A stretch of 64,000 bases of DNA from positions 5,394,001 to 5,458,000 of the forward strand of contig NZ_CP049919.1 in NCBI RefSeq assembly GCF_015624425.1, read 5' to 3'. This stretch comes from Roseateles sp. DAIF2 (GTDB taxonomy: Bacteria; Pseudomonadota; Gammaproteobacteria; Burkholderiales; Burkholderiaceae_C). Numbering within the stretch: position 1 is the first letter of the stretch; the number at the start of each line of letters is the position of its first letter. Under the pieces are notes generated by a model. The model saw nothing but the letters and a program-made list of their open reading frames with translations, had not been told where the DNA came from and searched no databases. Positions 37,716-45,828 of this stretch are shown piece by piece. The translations under genes were made by a program, and so were the position numbers.

Positions 37716-38516
37716 TCAGTTCAAATTGGCGCCCGACGATCTCGGGCGGGCGCCATTCTCACCGAAAAATCGCCACGATCCCGATGGCGACGCGGGAAAA
37801 CGATGATCGGTGCCGCAGGCGCCGAGCGAAGTTTCGTGAAAACGATGATCGGAACCTTGGGTGCCGATCATCGTTTCGCCAAAACGTGATGCAAAGCAGG
37901 AAGCCCGTCCCACCTGCAACTCCGGATCCCATCGAACAATCTCCCTCACCAACGCCTTGGCCACCATCGCATCGCTGTAACTCTTGCTTGCCATTTCAAT
38001 CGCCGTGATGCGCAAGCACGGGCATGGCTCGTTGCCGTGGCGCAAGCGCTCGCCGAGCGCGCGCAGCACCTGCTGCTGCGCGCGCGGCACGAGGTTGACG
38101 ATCAGCCCCCGGCCGCGCGAGCGCAACAGCGGCAGGCCCGCCGCGATGCCATGCAGCGCGCCGCGCAGGCCGCGGTCGGGCATCTCCTCATCCGGCCCGG
38201 CGCTGTTGACGATCACGTCGAGCCGGCCGAACCAGGCATGGGCCAGGCTGATGAAGCGCTGCATGTCGCGTCGATCGCCGACATCGACCGCCAGCGCGCG
38301 CACCGAGCCGCCCTGCGCGGCCAGGGCCTGCGCCAGGCCCTCGACCGCATCGAGGCGGCGCGCGCCCAGCACCAGATGCGCGCCGGCGGCGGCCAGCAGC
38401 GGCGCGGCCGCCGCACCGGGGCCCTCTGCGGCCTCGGTCAGCGCGATGACCTGGCCCGCCAGGCCGCGGGCGAGGAAGAAGGTCGATGCGTCGGATGGGC
38501 TGAAGCTCGTCGTCAC
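37716..38516 (-). CDS. short-chain dehydrogenase-like protein, probably degenerate
   Basis: This reading frame of 266 codons starts at a GTG with GGAG eight bases upstream. It resembles an SDR (QVIALTEAAEGPGAAAAPLL, HLVLGARRLDAVEGLAQALA, DVGDRRDMQRFISLAHAWFGRLDVIVNSAG-like region). The cofactor loop lacks TGxxxGxG, and the catalytic Tyr-x-x-x-Lys is not found where it should be. The last 60 codons run through a palindromic DNA repeat and give unrelated sequence. I infer a truncated or non-catalytic protein. It is divergent from an AraC-type regulator, an arrangement common for regulated SDR genes. Confidence 0.6.
   Translation of the reverse strand: MTTSFSPSDASTFFLARGLAGQVIALTEAAEGPGAAAAPLLAAAGAHLVLGARRLDAVEGLAQALAAQGGSVRALAVDVGDRRDMQRFISLAHAWFGRLDVIVNSAGPDEEMPDRGLRGALHGIAAGLPLLRSRGRGLIVNLVPRAQQQVLRALGERLRHGNEPCPCLRITAIEMASKSYSDAMVAKALVREIVRWDPELQVGRASCFASRFGETMIGTQGSDHRFHETSLGACGTDHRFPASPSGSWRFFGENGARPRSSGANLN
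37797..37876. repeat. palindromic repeat unit inside the SDR 3' end
   Basis: AAAACGATGATCGG occurs at 37797-37810 and again at 37839-37852 (42-base period). An inverted copy CCGATCATCGTTT at 37864-37876 forms a 13-bp perfect stem with the second copy across an 11-base loop. The unit resembles a REP-like intergenic repeat and has landed in the coding tail of the SDR frame. Confidence 0.75.
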
Positions 38517-38680
38517 GGCAGGACTCCTGACTGATGGAAGGAAGGGAGGAAGCGCGGCACGGCAGTCTAGAAAGCGCGGCCGCGCCGGCGATAGCCCGTT
38601 CCTGCAGGCTTCTTGCCCAAAGCTGCGAAGCTGAGCCGCGCGCGATGCGCGCGCGACGTCGCTTGCATAGACTGGGCGCC

Positions 38681-39664
38681 ATGCCGCAAATTCACACCCC
38701 GCTGCCGTCCGATCTGAGCGAGGCCCAGGGCGATGCCCAGGTTCAGCTGCTGCTGCGCCGCGCCGAGCTGGTGCAACGCATCGCCGCGCTGGCGCCCAAC
38801 GAGGGCCTGTACGAAACCGCCGTGCCGGGCCTGCATCTGGCCCGGCTGAATGCGCCCAACCAGCCGCACCACGGCATGCACATGCCGGCGATCTGCTTCA
38901 TCGCCCAGGGGGCCAAGCGCCTGCATCTCGCGGACGAGCTGTACGACTACGACGACACGCATCACCTGGTGGTGGCGCAGGACCTGCCGGTGATGGGTCA
39001 GGTCTGGCAGGCCTCGCGCGAGCAGCCCTATTTGAGCGTGCGCCTGGACTTCGATCCGGCGGTGCTGGCCGAGCTGGTGCGCCATGCCCCGCCCGAACCG
39101 GCGGCCGCGGCGCACAGCGCCAGCGTGCGCGGCCTCTTCGTCGGCCGCACCGGCATCGAGTTGCTGGATCCGCTGCTGCGCCTGCTGCGTCTGCTGGAGA
39201 CGCCACAGCATCTGCAGGCCCTGGCGCCGCTGGCGCTGCAGGAGATCAGCTACCGCCTGCTGTCCGGCCCCGACGGCTGGCGCCTGGCCCAGACCCTGGG
39301 CAATAGCGGTTGCGCGGCACGCATCGCGCAGGCGATCCAGTGGCTGCGCCGGCGCGTAGCCGAGCCGCTGAGCATCGCCGAGATGGCGGATGCGGTGCAC
39401 ATGAGCCCCTCGTCGCTGCACCACCACTTCAAGGCCGTCACCGCGATGAGCCCGCTGCAGTACCAGAAGCGGCTGCGCCTGCAGGAGGCGCGCGGCCTGA
39501 TGCTCAGCGGTGGGCTGGATGCCGCCAGCGCGGCGCATCGCGTCGGCTACCAGAGCCCCTCGCAGTTCAGCCGCGAATATGCGCGCATGTACGGCGCACC
39601 ACCGGCCCGCGACCTGCGCGAGTTCCGCGAGCAGCAGGCCCTGGCGGCCAAGCCCGCGTCCTGA
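38681..39664 (+). CDS. AraC family transcriptional regulator
   Basis: This 327-residue regulator has an N-terminal AraC_N domain (YETAVPGLHLARLNAPNQPH, HMPAICFIAQGAKRLHLADE) and a C-terminal double HTH with AEPLSIAEMADAVHMSPSSLHHHFKAV. It ends with the second helix set around RVGYQSPSQFSREYARMYGAPP. AraC_N-type regulators usually control a divergent oxidoreductase gene; here that partner is the damaged SDR frame. The start at 38681 gives the standard N-terminus; the upstream extension to 38534 is unsupported. Confidence 0.9.
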   Translation: MPQIHTPLPSDLSEAQGDAQVQLLLRRAELVQRIAALAPNEGLYETAVPGLHLARLNAPNQPHHGMHMPAICFIAQGAKRLHLADELYDYDDTHHLVVAQDLPVMGQVWQASREQPYLSVRLDFDPAVLAELVRHAPPEPAAAAHSASVRGLFVGRTGIELLDPLLRLLRLLETPQHLQALAPLALQEISYRLLSGPDGWRLAQTLGNSGCAARIAQAIQWLRRRVAEPLSIAEMADAVHMSPSSLHHHFKAVTAMSPLQYQKRLRLQEARGLMLSGGLDAASAAHRVGYQSPSQFSREYARMYGAPPARDLREFREQQALAAKPAS

Positions 39665-39692
39665 TCAGCAAGAAGCGGAGGGCCAAAACGAA

Positions 39693-39718
39693 AAGGCCAG
39701 CACTTGCGTGCTGGCCTT
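39693..39718. terminator. bidirectional terminator after araC-type gene and tRNA-Leu
   Basis: An 11-bp perfect stem AAGGCCAGCAC/GTGCTGGCCTT with loop TTGC lies 28 bases past the AraC-type gene and just beyond the tRNA 3' end. On the minus strand it is followed by TTCGTTTT, serving the tRNA. Confidence 0.82.
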
Positions 39719-39724
39719 CGTATT

Positions 39725-39809
<85 letters not shown>

Positions 39810-39878
39810 TTTCAGGATTTTCTTTGCTGCCTGTCAGCAGCGAAGAGATAGGACTATAGCATGGTTTTTCGAGCGCGA

Positions 39879-41297
39879 TCAAGTTTTTGCATCGGGCGCT
39901 CCAAATCTTGTCAGACCCAGGGTGCGCTTGGGGTTCATCAGGGCCTCGATGCCGCCCGCCAGCGCCAGCGTGGCCGCGTCGCTGAACTGCCAGTAGGCGG
40001 CCTGGATCTGCGGCCCCACGCCATGCTCGGCGCTGAAGCTGCCCCCCAGCGCCACGACGATCGCATTGATGCCCTCGCGCAGCCGCGCCATCGCCTCGGC
40101 ATCGAGCGGCGGCGCGTCATGCGGCCAGGCCAGGTTGAAGTGCAGGCCGCCGTCGCCCAGATGGCCGAAGTCGGCCAGGCGCGCCGGCGGGAAATGTTCG
40201 GCCAGCCAGGCTGCGCCCTCGGCGCGGAAGCGCATGAAATGTCGGCGCGGCAGCGAGACGTCGAAGCCGATCACCTTGCCCCAGTCGCGCAAGCCCTCGC
40301 TGATGCTGTGGCGCAACGCCCAGATCTGCTCGTCGGCACCGATCACCGCATCGACCACGCGGCCGCTTTCGAACTCGCGCTCCAGCACCTCCTGCAGGAG
40401 CGCGTTCAGGTCCAGCCGCGCGGCTGGCAGCTCGCTGGCCAGCTCGACCAGCAGCGCGTACTCGGGCAGGTGGCCATCGAACAGCTTGCCGGCGTCGCCC
40501 ACATGCTGCAAGGCCGCCTGCAGCGCCGGTTTCGAGATGCCCTCGAAGGCGCTGACCAGGCCGGCCAGCTCGCTGGCCATCAGGGTCTGGTACAGCGGCA
40601 GCACGGCGTCCAGCGCGGCCGGTGCGACCAGGGCCGCGGCGCGCTGGCGTGGCAGCGGATGCAGCTTCAGGGTCGCCTCGGTGATCACGCCCAGCGAGCC
40701 CGAGCTGCCGACGAAGAGCTGCTGCAGCGCCAACCCGGTGTTGTCCTTCTGCAGCCCGCGCCCGGCCTGCAAGACCTGGCCCCCGGCCAGCACGGCGGTG
40801 AGCGCCAGGGTGTTGGCACGCACGTCACCGTAGCGCAGCATGCGCGTGCCGCCGGTGTTGTGCGCCAGCATGCCGCCGACGCTGGGATCGGCGCTGAGGT
40901 CGATCGGGAAGAACAGGCCCTCGGCCTCCAGCCGCTCGTTGATCTCGGAAAGCTTGTAGCCGGCCGAGACGCGCAATGTGCGGTCCAGCGGGTCGAACTC
41001 GAAGCGCTCGCGCAGGCGGTCGGTGGCCAGCAGCACATGGCGCTCGCCATCGGTCGGCGTGCCGGCACGCACCAGGCCCGTGTGTGCGCCCTGCGGCACC
41101 AGGGTCAGGTCATGCGCGGCGACCAGCTGCACCAGCTCGGCGACCTGGGCCGTCGTCGCCGGGCGCACCAGGGCCGCGGCTCGGCCCGGCGCATAGCGGG
41201 CCGGCTCCAGGTAGCGCGGTTCGATCGCCGCGCCCTCGAGCGCGAACTCAGGCCCGACGATGGCGCGGGCGGCGGCGAGGAAGGCCTGCACGCTCAT
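39879..41297 (-). CDS. FAD-linked oxidoreductase, D-2-hydroxyglutarate dehydrogenase-like
   Basis: This is a 472-residue flavoprotein of the GlcD/D2HGDH type. The PP-loop FAD domain shows LVRPATTAQVAELVQLVAAH, PQGAHTGLVRAGTP and DLSADPSVGGMLAHNTGGTR. The FAD-oxidase C-terminal domain has the metal motif GHLGDGGLHFNL and AEHGVGPQI. It ends a four-gene operon. In the lysine pathway read here it would oxidise D-2-hydroxyglutarate, the DUF1338 product, to 2-oxoglutarate. D-lactate or glycolate oxidation remains possible on sequence alone. It starts one base after the DUF1338 stop. Confidence 0.85.
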   Translation of the reverse strand: MSVQAFLAAARAIVGPEFALEGAAIEPRYLEPARYAPGRAAALVRPATTAQVAELVQLVAAHDLTLVPQGAHTGLVRAGTPTDGERHVLLATDRLRERFEFDPLDRTLRVSAGYKLSEINERLEAEGLFFPIDLSADPSVGGMLAHNTGGTRMLRYGDVRANTLALTAVLAGGQVLQAGRGLQKDNTGLALQQLFVGSSGSLGVITEATLKLHPLPRQRAAALVAPAALDAVLPLYQTLMASELAGLVSAFEGISKPALQAALQHVGDAGKLFDGHLPEYALLVELASELPAARLDLNALLQEVLEREFESGRVVDAVIGADEQIWALRHSISEGLRDWGKVIGFDVSLPRRHFMRFRAEGAAWLAEHFPPARLADFGHLGDGGLHFNLAWPHDAPPLDAEAMARLREGINAIVVALGGSFSAEHGVGPQIQAAYWQFSDAATLALAGGIEALMNPKRTLGLTRFGAPDAKT

Positions 41298-41298
41298 C

Positions 41299-42312
41299 TC
41301 AGCAGGCCTCGGCGCTGGCCGTCATCTTGAAGATGCCGGTCGCGTTGCCGGCGTCGAAGCGCAGGTCCAGGCCCTCGCCGTCCTGCTCGCGCTGGATGAA
41401 CTCGTGGAAGCTGCCCGGCACCTGGCGGCTCACGACCTGACCCTCGTGCAGGAACTGGCGCTCGACCTGGGCGGCGCGCAACGCGGTTTGGCGCACGCGG
41501 CCGCTCTTCGAGGTCTCGATACTGTCCTTGATCGAGCGGCCCAGCGCGCGCTGCAACTCGGCCACCGCGGCGATGTCGGCGACGCGGTCGGTCGCATGGT
41601 TGAAGGCATTGCCCTCGGTGGCGATCCAGGCCATCTCGGCCGACTCGCTCTTCAGCAGCTCGTAGTCGGCCTGGCTGAACAGCGGATGCTGGCGCTCGAA
41701 GCAGGCCACCAGGCGCGGCAGCAGCGGCAGGGCCTCGGCCCAGGGCAGGGCCTTGTCGCGCGCCAGGCGCTCCAGCGCGGCCAGGTCCGCGGGCGAGAGC
41801 GGGTCGCGCGAGGCGCCGACCACGCGGCTCACCGCGGCCTGGAACTCGCCGCTGAAGCGCTCCGGATGCAGCTCGGAGACAAAGAACTGCGCGATGTCCT
41901 CGGGCAGGTCCTGGTGCCGCCAGCTGCGGCCGGTCATCTTCAGCTTCGTCAGCGGATAGGTCTCGGCATGGGCGTAACCCAGCGGGCGCAGCACGCGGGT
42001 GATCGCCGCCTCGCCGGGCGGCAGCGCGCCGCTGGGCCAGGCCACGGTGCGCAGCGCGCCATGGTCGAACACCAGGGCCTGGCCGGCGCGCTGGTTGTCG
42101 GCCACATAGGCCGCGCCCTCGGGCACGCGCCGCATCACATCGACGAACAGCGCCATGTTCAGCGCCTGCGCCAGCTCGGCGCGCGAGACCTGCGCGCCGA
42201 TCGGCTGCAGCAGGGCCGGCACGACATGCAGCTGGTCGAAGCTGTTCTGGGCCTCGGCCTCGCCGAGCACGGAAGCGAGCAGGCGGAACAGGCCGGTATC
42301 AACACTACGCAT
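41299..42312 (-). CDS. DUF1338 protein, probable 2-oxoadipate dioxygenase/decarboxylase (HglS family)
   Basis: This 337-residue protein belongs to DUF1338 (YdcJ/HglS). Members studied in Pseudomonas putida are iron enzymes that turn 2-oxoadipate into D-2-hydroxyglutarate with oxygen. Likely metal-site residues visible here are His29 in FDQLHVVPALL, the histidine in EGNAFNHATDRV, and the glutamate in PGSFHEFIQRE. Context is strongly supportive: the same operon encodes lysine-side-chain oxidation enzymes upstream and an FAD D-2-hydroxyacid dehydrogenase downstream. The start ATG 42312 is preceded by GGAG at a long spacing; the reading frame stays open to 42360. Confidence 0.85.
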   Translation of the reverse strand: MRSVDTGLFRLLASVLGEAEAQNSFDQLHVVPALLQPIGAQVSRAELAQALNMALFVDVMRRVPEGAAYVADNQRAGQALVFDHGALRTVAWPSGALPPGEAAITRVLRPLGYAHAETYPLTKLKMTGRSWRHQDLPEDIAQFFVSELHPERFSGEFQAAVSRVVGASRDPLSPADLAALERLARDKALPWAEALPLLPRLVACFERQHPLFSQADYELLKSESAEMAWIATEGNAFNHATDRVADIAAVAELQRALGRSIKDSIETSKSGRVRQTALRAAQVERQFLHEGQVVSRQVPGSFHEFIQREQDGEGLDLRFDAGNATGIFKMTASAEAC

Positions 42313-42338
42313 CACAACAAGCACTCCAGATGGAAGAA

Positions 42339-42357
42339 CGCCCCGCAAGGCGGGGCG
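42339..42357 (-). other. intercistronic stem-loop between ALDH and DUF1338 genes
   Basis: An 8-bp GC-only perfect stem CGCCCCGC/GCGGGGCG with a 3-base loop lies between the stop of the ALDH gene and the DUF1338 start. The pyrimidine run after it (TTCTTCC on the minus strand) is weak. It may lower readthrough or stabilise the upstream mRNA, so expression of the last two genes may be lower. Confidence 0.55.
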
Positions 42358-42375
42358 CAATAAGGATAAGACCGA

Positions 42376-43881
42376 TCAGATGTCGAATTTGACGCCCTGT
42401 GCGAGCGGCAGTTCGCGCGAGTAGTTCACGGTATTCGTCGTGCGGCGCATGTACGCCTTCCAGGCATCGGAGCCGGATTCGCGGCCGCCGCCGGTCTCCT
42501 TCTCGCCGCCGAAGGCGCCGCCGATCTCGGCGCCCGAGGTGCCGATATTGACGTTGGCGATGCCGCAATCGGAACCGCTGGCGCTCATGAAGGCCTCGGC
42601 CTCGCGCACGTCGTTGCTGAAGATGGCCGAGGACAGGCCCTGCGGCACCTCGTTCTGCAGCGCGATCGCCTCGTCCAGCGTCTTGTACTTCAGCGTGTAC
42701 AGGATGGGTGCGAAGGTCTCGTGCTTGACGATGTCGGTCTGCGCCGGCATGCGCACCAGGGCCGGCACCGCGTACCAGGCCTCGGGATACTGCTCGGCCA
42801 GCGCGCGGCCGCCGCCGCTGACCTCGCCGCCCTGCTCGCGGGCCGACTTCAGCGCGGCCTGCATCGCATCGAAGGATGCCTTGTCGATCAGCGGGCCGAT
42901 CAGGTTGCCGGGCTCGACCGGGCTACCGATCTTCAGCTGCGCGCGGGCGCGGTCCAGGCGGGCCACCAGCTCGTCGTGAATGCTCTCGTGCGCGATGACG
43001 CGGCGCGTCGTCGTGCAGCGCTGGCCGGCCGTGCCGTAGGCGCCGAACAGGATGCCGCGCACGGCCAGGTCCAGGTCGGCGCTGGGCGTGACGATGATGG
43101 CGTTGTTGCCGCCCAGTTCCAGCAGGCAGCGGCCGAAGCGCGCAGCGACGCGCGGGCCGACCGCGCGGCCCATGCGGGTGGAGCCGGTGGCCGAGACCAG
43201 GGCGACGCGCGCGTCGTCCACCAGGGCCTCGCCGACCGCGGCGCCGCCGATCAGCACCTGGGACAGGTGCGCGGGCGCGCCCTCATAGCGAGCGACCGCC
43301 TTCTCGAACAATGCCTGCGTGGCCAGCGCGGTCAGCGGGGTCTTCTCGCTGGGCTTCCAGACGCAGCTGTCGCCGCAGACCAGGGCCAGGGCCGAGTTCC
43401 AGGCCCAGACGGCCACCGGGAAGTTGAAGGCCGAGATGATGCCGACCACGCCCAGCGGGAGGTACTGCTCCATCATGCGATGGCCGGGGCGCTCGCTGGC
43501 GATCGTCAGGCCATGCAGCTGGCGGCTCAGGCCGACCGCGAAGTCGCAGATGTCGATCATCTCCTGCACCTCGCCCTCGCCCTCGCTGGTGACCTTGCCG
43601 GCCTCCAGCGACACCAGGCGGGCCAGCGCGGCCTTGTTGGCGCGCAGTTCCTCGCCAAAGAGGCGCACCAGCTCGCCGCGCTTCGGAGCCGGCACATTGC
43701 GCCATTGCAGGAAGGCGGCCTGCGCGCGGGCGATGGCGGCCGTCATGTCGGCGGCGGAAGCCTCGGGCACGGCGCCGAGTTGCGCACCATCGATCGGGCT
43801 GCGCACGATCAGGCTGCCGCCGGTGTAGGCCGCGCTCGCAACGCCCAGGGCGTTCAACAGGTCTTGGATTTGCTTGCTCAT
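42376..43881 (-). CDS. aldehyde dehydrogenase, piperideine-6-carboxylate/2-aminoadipate semialdehyde type (ALDH7)
   Basis: This is a 501-residue NAD-dependent dehydrogenase with catalytic Cys289 in YGTAGQRCTTTRR and general base Glu255 in LLELGGNNA. The asparagine pair in LGGNN, GQRCTTTRR and FNFPVAVWAWNSALALVCGD are hallmarks of the ALDH7/AmaB group, which oxidises 2-aminoadipate 6-semialdehyde (as piperideine-6-carboxylate) to 2-aminoadipate. It follows the lysine-6-dehydrogenase-like gene by 14 bases, consistent with consecutive steps. Confidence 0.9.
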   Translation of the reverse strand: MSKQIQDLLNALGVASAAYTGGSLIVRSPIDGAQLGAVPEASAADMTAAIARAQAAFLQWRNVPAPKRGELVRLFGEELRANKAALARLVSLEAGKVTSEGEGEVQEMIDICDFAVGLSRQLHGLTIASERPGHRMMEQYLPLGVVGIISAFNFPVAVWAWNSALALVCGDSCVWKPSEKTPLTALATQALFEKAVARYEGAPAHLSQVLIGGAAVGEALVDDARVALVSATGSTRMGRAVGPRVAARFGRCLLELGGNNAIIVTPSADLDLAVRGILFGAYGTAGQRCTTTRRVIAHESIHDELVARLDRARAQLKIGSPVEPGNLIGPLIDKASFDAMQAALKSAREQGGEVSGGGRALAEQYPEAWYAVPALVRMPAQTDIVKHETFAPILYTLKYKTLDEAIALQNEVPQGLSSAIFSNDVREAEAFMSASGSDCGIANVNIGTSGAEIGGAFGGEKETGGGRESGSDAWKAYMRRTTNTVNYSRELPLAQGVKFDI

Positions 43882-43895
43882 GGTTGGATTTTCCT

Positions 43896-44990
43896 TCAGC
43901 CGATGCTCTCGACCTGACGCGACTGCTGATAGGCCTTGCCGAAGCGGTTCGCCAGGAAGGCGGGCAGCTCGACCTCTTCCTGGCGGATGAAGCCGGACTG
44001 CGGCAGCTTGCCCTCGCGGAACAGGTCGACGGCGGCGCAGATGCCGGCGGCGGTGGTGATCTGGATCGCGGACAGCGGCGCCTTCGCATCGCGCTCGGCG
44101 AAGATCTTGCGGGCGAACACCTCCTGCATCAGCACACCGTTCTTCATGCCGGAGACGGTGACGAAGACCAGCACCACGTCCTGCATGGTCGCGGGCATGC
44201 TCTTGCGCATGATGTCCTTCAGCTTGTCCTGGTCGGCGGCCAGCGCCAGGTCTTCCAAGAGGAACTTCATCAGGTCGCGGTGGCCGGGATAGCGCACGGT
44301 CTTGTAGTCCAGGTTGCGCACCTTGCCGGCCCAGGTCTCGCACAGGGTGCCCAGTCCGCCCGAGGTGTTGAAGGCCTCGTACTCGGTACCGTCCAGCGAG
44401 AAATGCTCCAGGCCTTCCAGCGGCAGGGCCGAGATGAACTCGCCGCCATGGATGGCCTCGCAGGGGTGGCAGTACTCGTTGATCAGGCCGTCGACCGACC
44501 AGGTCAGGTTGTACTTCAAAGCATTGGTCGGGAAGGCCGGCAGCGCGCCGACTCTCATCTGCACGTCGCGCACCTCGTCGAAGCCCTTGGCCAGGTGATG
44601 CGCGACGATGCCGATGAAGCCCGGCGCCAGGCCGCATTGCGGCATGAAGGCGGTCTTGGCGCTCTTGGCCAGGTCCTTGATCGCCTTGGTGGCGGCCACG
44701 TCCTCGGTCAGGTCGAAGTAATGGCAGCCACATTCCAGCGCCAGCGTGGCGGCGGTGATGGCCAGGTGGTAGGGCAGCGCGTTGACTACCGCGTCCTTGC
44801 CGCGCAGCTGGGCGGCCAGGGCGGTCTTGTTTTCGGTGTCCACCTCGGCGGTGGCAATGCCCTCGGCCGCCAGCACCGCCAGGTACTTGGCGTTCTTGTC
44901 GATCACGGTGACCTGGTAGTCGCCGGTGGCGTGCAGCAGGCGGGCGATGGTCTGGCCGATATGGCCGGCGCCGAGCAGGGCGATCTTCAT
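43896..44990 (-). CDS. saccharopine dehydrogenase family protein, probable L-lysine 6-dehydrogenase
   Basis: This is a 364-residue NAD(P)-binding dehydrogenase. The Rossmann motif MKIALLGAGHIGQTIARLL begins the chain. ALPYHLAITAATLALECGCHYFDL, quoted only as CGCHYFDLTED, and PQCGLAPGFIG are family signatures, and later NTSGGLGTLCETWAGKVRNL is typical of L-lysine 6-dehydrogenases. These oxidatively deaminate the side chain of lysine to aminoadipate semialdehyde. Length suits Lys6DH (about 365-385) better than bifunctional LKR/SDH. The neighbouring semialdehyde dehydrogenase and Lrp regulator fit. AGGAG lies eight bases upstream of ATG 44990. A saccharopine dehydrogenase role is the main alternative. 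Confidence 0.82.
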   Translation of the reverse strand: MKIALLGAGHIGQTIARLLHATGDYQVTVIDKNAKYLAVLAAEGIATAEVDTENKTALAAQLRGKDAVVNALPYHLAITAATLALECGCHYFDLTEDVAATKAIKDLAKSAKTAFMPQCGLAPGFIGIVAHHLAKGFDEVRDVQMRVGALPAFPTNALKYNLTWSVDGLINEYCHPCEAIHGGEFISALPLEGLEHFSLDGTEYEAFNTSGGLGTLCETWAGKVRNLDYKTVRYPGHRDLMKFLLEDLALAADQDKLKDIMRKSMPATMQDVVLVFVTVSGMKNGVLMQEVFARKIFAERDAKAPLSAIQITTAAGICAAVDLFREGKLPQSGFIRQEEVELPAFLANRFGKAYQQSRQVESIG

Positions 44991-45063
44991 GGTGGGGCTC
45001 CTGATAACTGGGGTCTGGAATGCGCCGCAGTCTAGGAAGGAGCTCGGACGAAAGAAAGCGATC

Positions 45064-45120
45064 ATTCGTCAAAATACTCCTTGATTCCGACGATATGACA
45101 AACTATCGGTTCAATTCGTC
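45064..45120. promoter_or_regulatory. divergent lysine-operon/Lrp control region
   Basis: The 147-base gap between the divergent genes is AT-richer than its surroundings. It holds two direct copies of ATTCGTC (45064-45070 and 45114-45120, 50 bases apart, about five helical turns). An interrupted dyad TTGATTCCGACGATA / TATCGGTTCAA spans 45081-45114. Lrp-type proteins bind several phased sites of this sort. Site identity is an inference. Confidence 0.45.
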
Positions 45121-45137
45121 CAAACCAAGGGTTATCC

Positions 45138-45584
45138 ATGAACGAGGCCGCCAGGGACCAGACCGACCGTCAGCTGCTCACCCTGCTGCAGGCCAATGCC
45201 CGCGCCAGCACGGCCGATCTCGCCCGCAAACTGGGCGTGGCGCGCACCACCGTGGTGGCGCGCCTGGCCAGGCTGGAGCAGTCGGGCGTGATCGTCGGCT
45301 ACACCGCCAAGCTCGGCAGCGAGGCGCCGGACCGCGGCGTGCAGGCCTTCGTCGGCATCACGGTGCAGCCGCGCGCCGGGCGCGAGGTGGTGAAGAAGCT
45401 CGGCGGCTTCCCGGAGCTGCGCCAGCTGGCCTCGGTCAGCGGCGAGTTCGACTACATGGCGGTGCTGCGCGCCGAATCGACGATGCGGCTGGATGCGCTG
45501 CTGGACGAGATCGGCGACATCGAGGGCGTGATCAAGACCACCAGTTCGGTGGTGCTGGCGCTGCGCGTCGACCGCAGCGCCTGA
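45138..45584 (+). CDS. Lrp/AsnC family transcriptional regulator
   Basis: This 148-residue regulator has an N-terminal HTH (LLTLLQANARASTADLARKLG, VARTTVVARLARLEQ) and a RAM/AsnC ligand domain with GYTAKLG and SVSGEFDYMAVLRAES. It is divergent from the lysine catabolic operon and is the obvious candidate for its regulator, with lysine or a pathway intermediate as effector. Lrp-type activators of lysine dehydrogenase genes are known elsewhere. Confidence 0.9.
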   Translation: MNEAARDQTDRQLLTLLQANARASTADLARKLGVARTTVVARLARLEQSGVIVGYTAKLGSEAPDRGVQAFVGITVQPRAGREVVKKLGGFPELRQLASVSGEFDYMAVLRAESTMRLDALLDEIGDIEGVIKTTSSVVLALRVDRSA

Positions 45585-45672
45585 GGAGGAAACGCCGGGT
45601 AACCCAGGTCGGCCGGGCACGGCTCTTGCGCGTTGGATCCGCATCGTCCCGCGAAGAAGGCCTGTCGCCATC

Positions 45673-45822
45673 ATGATCAAGAGAAGCCTGAGCCAAGCCC
45701 TGCTGCACTCCCCGCGCGCCCATGCCATGGGCACCGCGCTGAAGGCCGTGACCCTGGTCGCCGCCGTCTGGGGCCTGGGCTACCCCGCCCTGCTCTGGAG
45801 CCTGGGCAAGCTGGTGCACTGA
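45673..45822 (+). CDS. small hydrophobic protein, 49 aa
   Basis: This 49-codon frame encodes MIKRSLSQALLHSPRAHAMG, then a hydrophobic stretch (about residues 25-45, VTLVAAVWGLGYPALLWSLG) that can span a membrane once, with a basic N-terminus. An AAGG motif lies roughly a dozen bases upstream. It sits 88 bases after the Lrp gene and ends just before the GDPD stop on the other strand. Third-position GC is high, as in real genes here. Function unknown. Confidence 0.55.
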   Translation: MIKRSLSQALLHSPRAHAMGTALKAVTLVAAVWGLGYPALLWSLGKLVH

Positions 45823-45828
45823 CCGGGG

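Noticed and set aside
43896..44990. Assignment as lysine-forming saccharopine dehydrogenase of lysine synthesis
   Set aside because: The context is catabolic (semialdehyde dehydrogenase, DUF1338, Lrp regulator). The GGLGTLCETWAG segment fits L-lysine 6-dehydrogenase better, and Burkholderiales make lysine by the diaminopimelate route.
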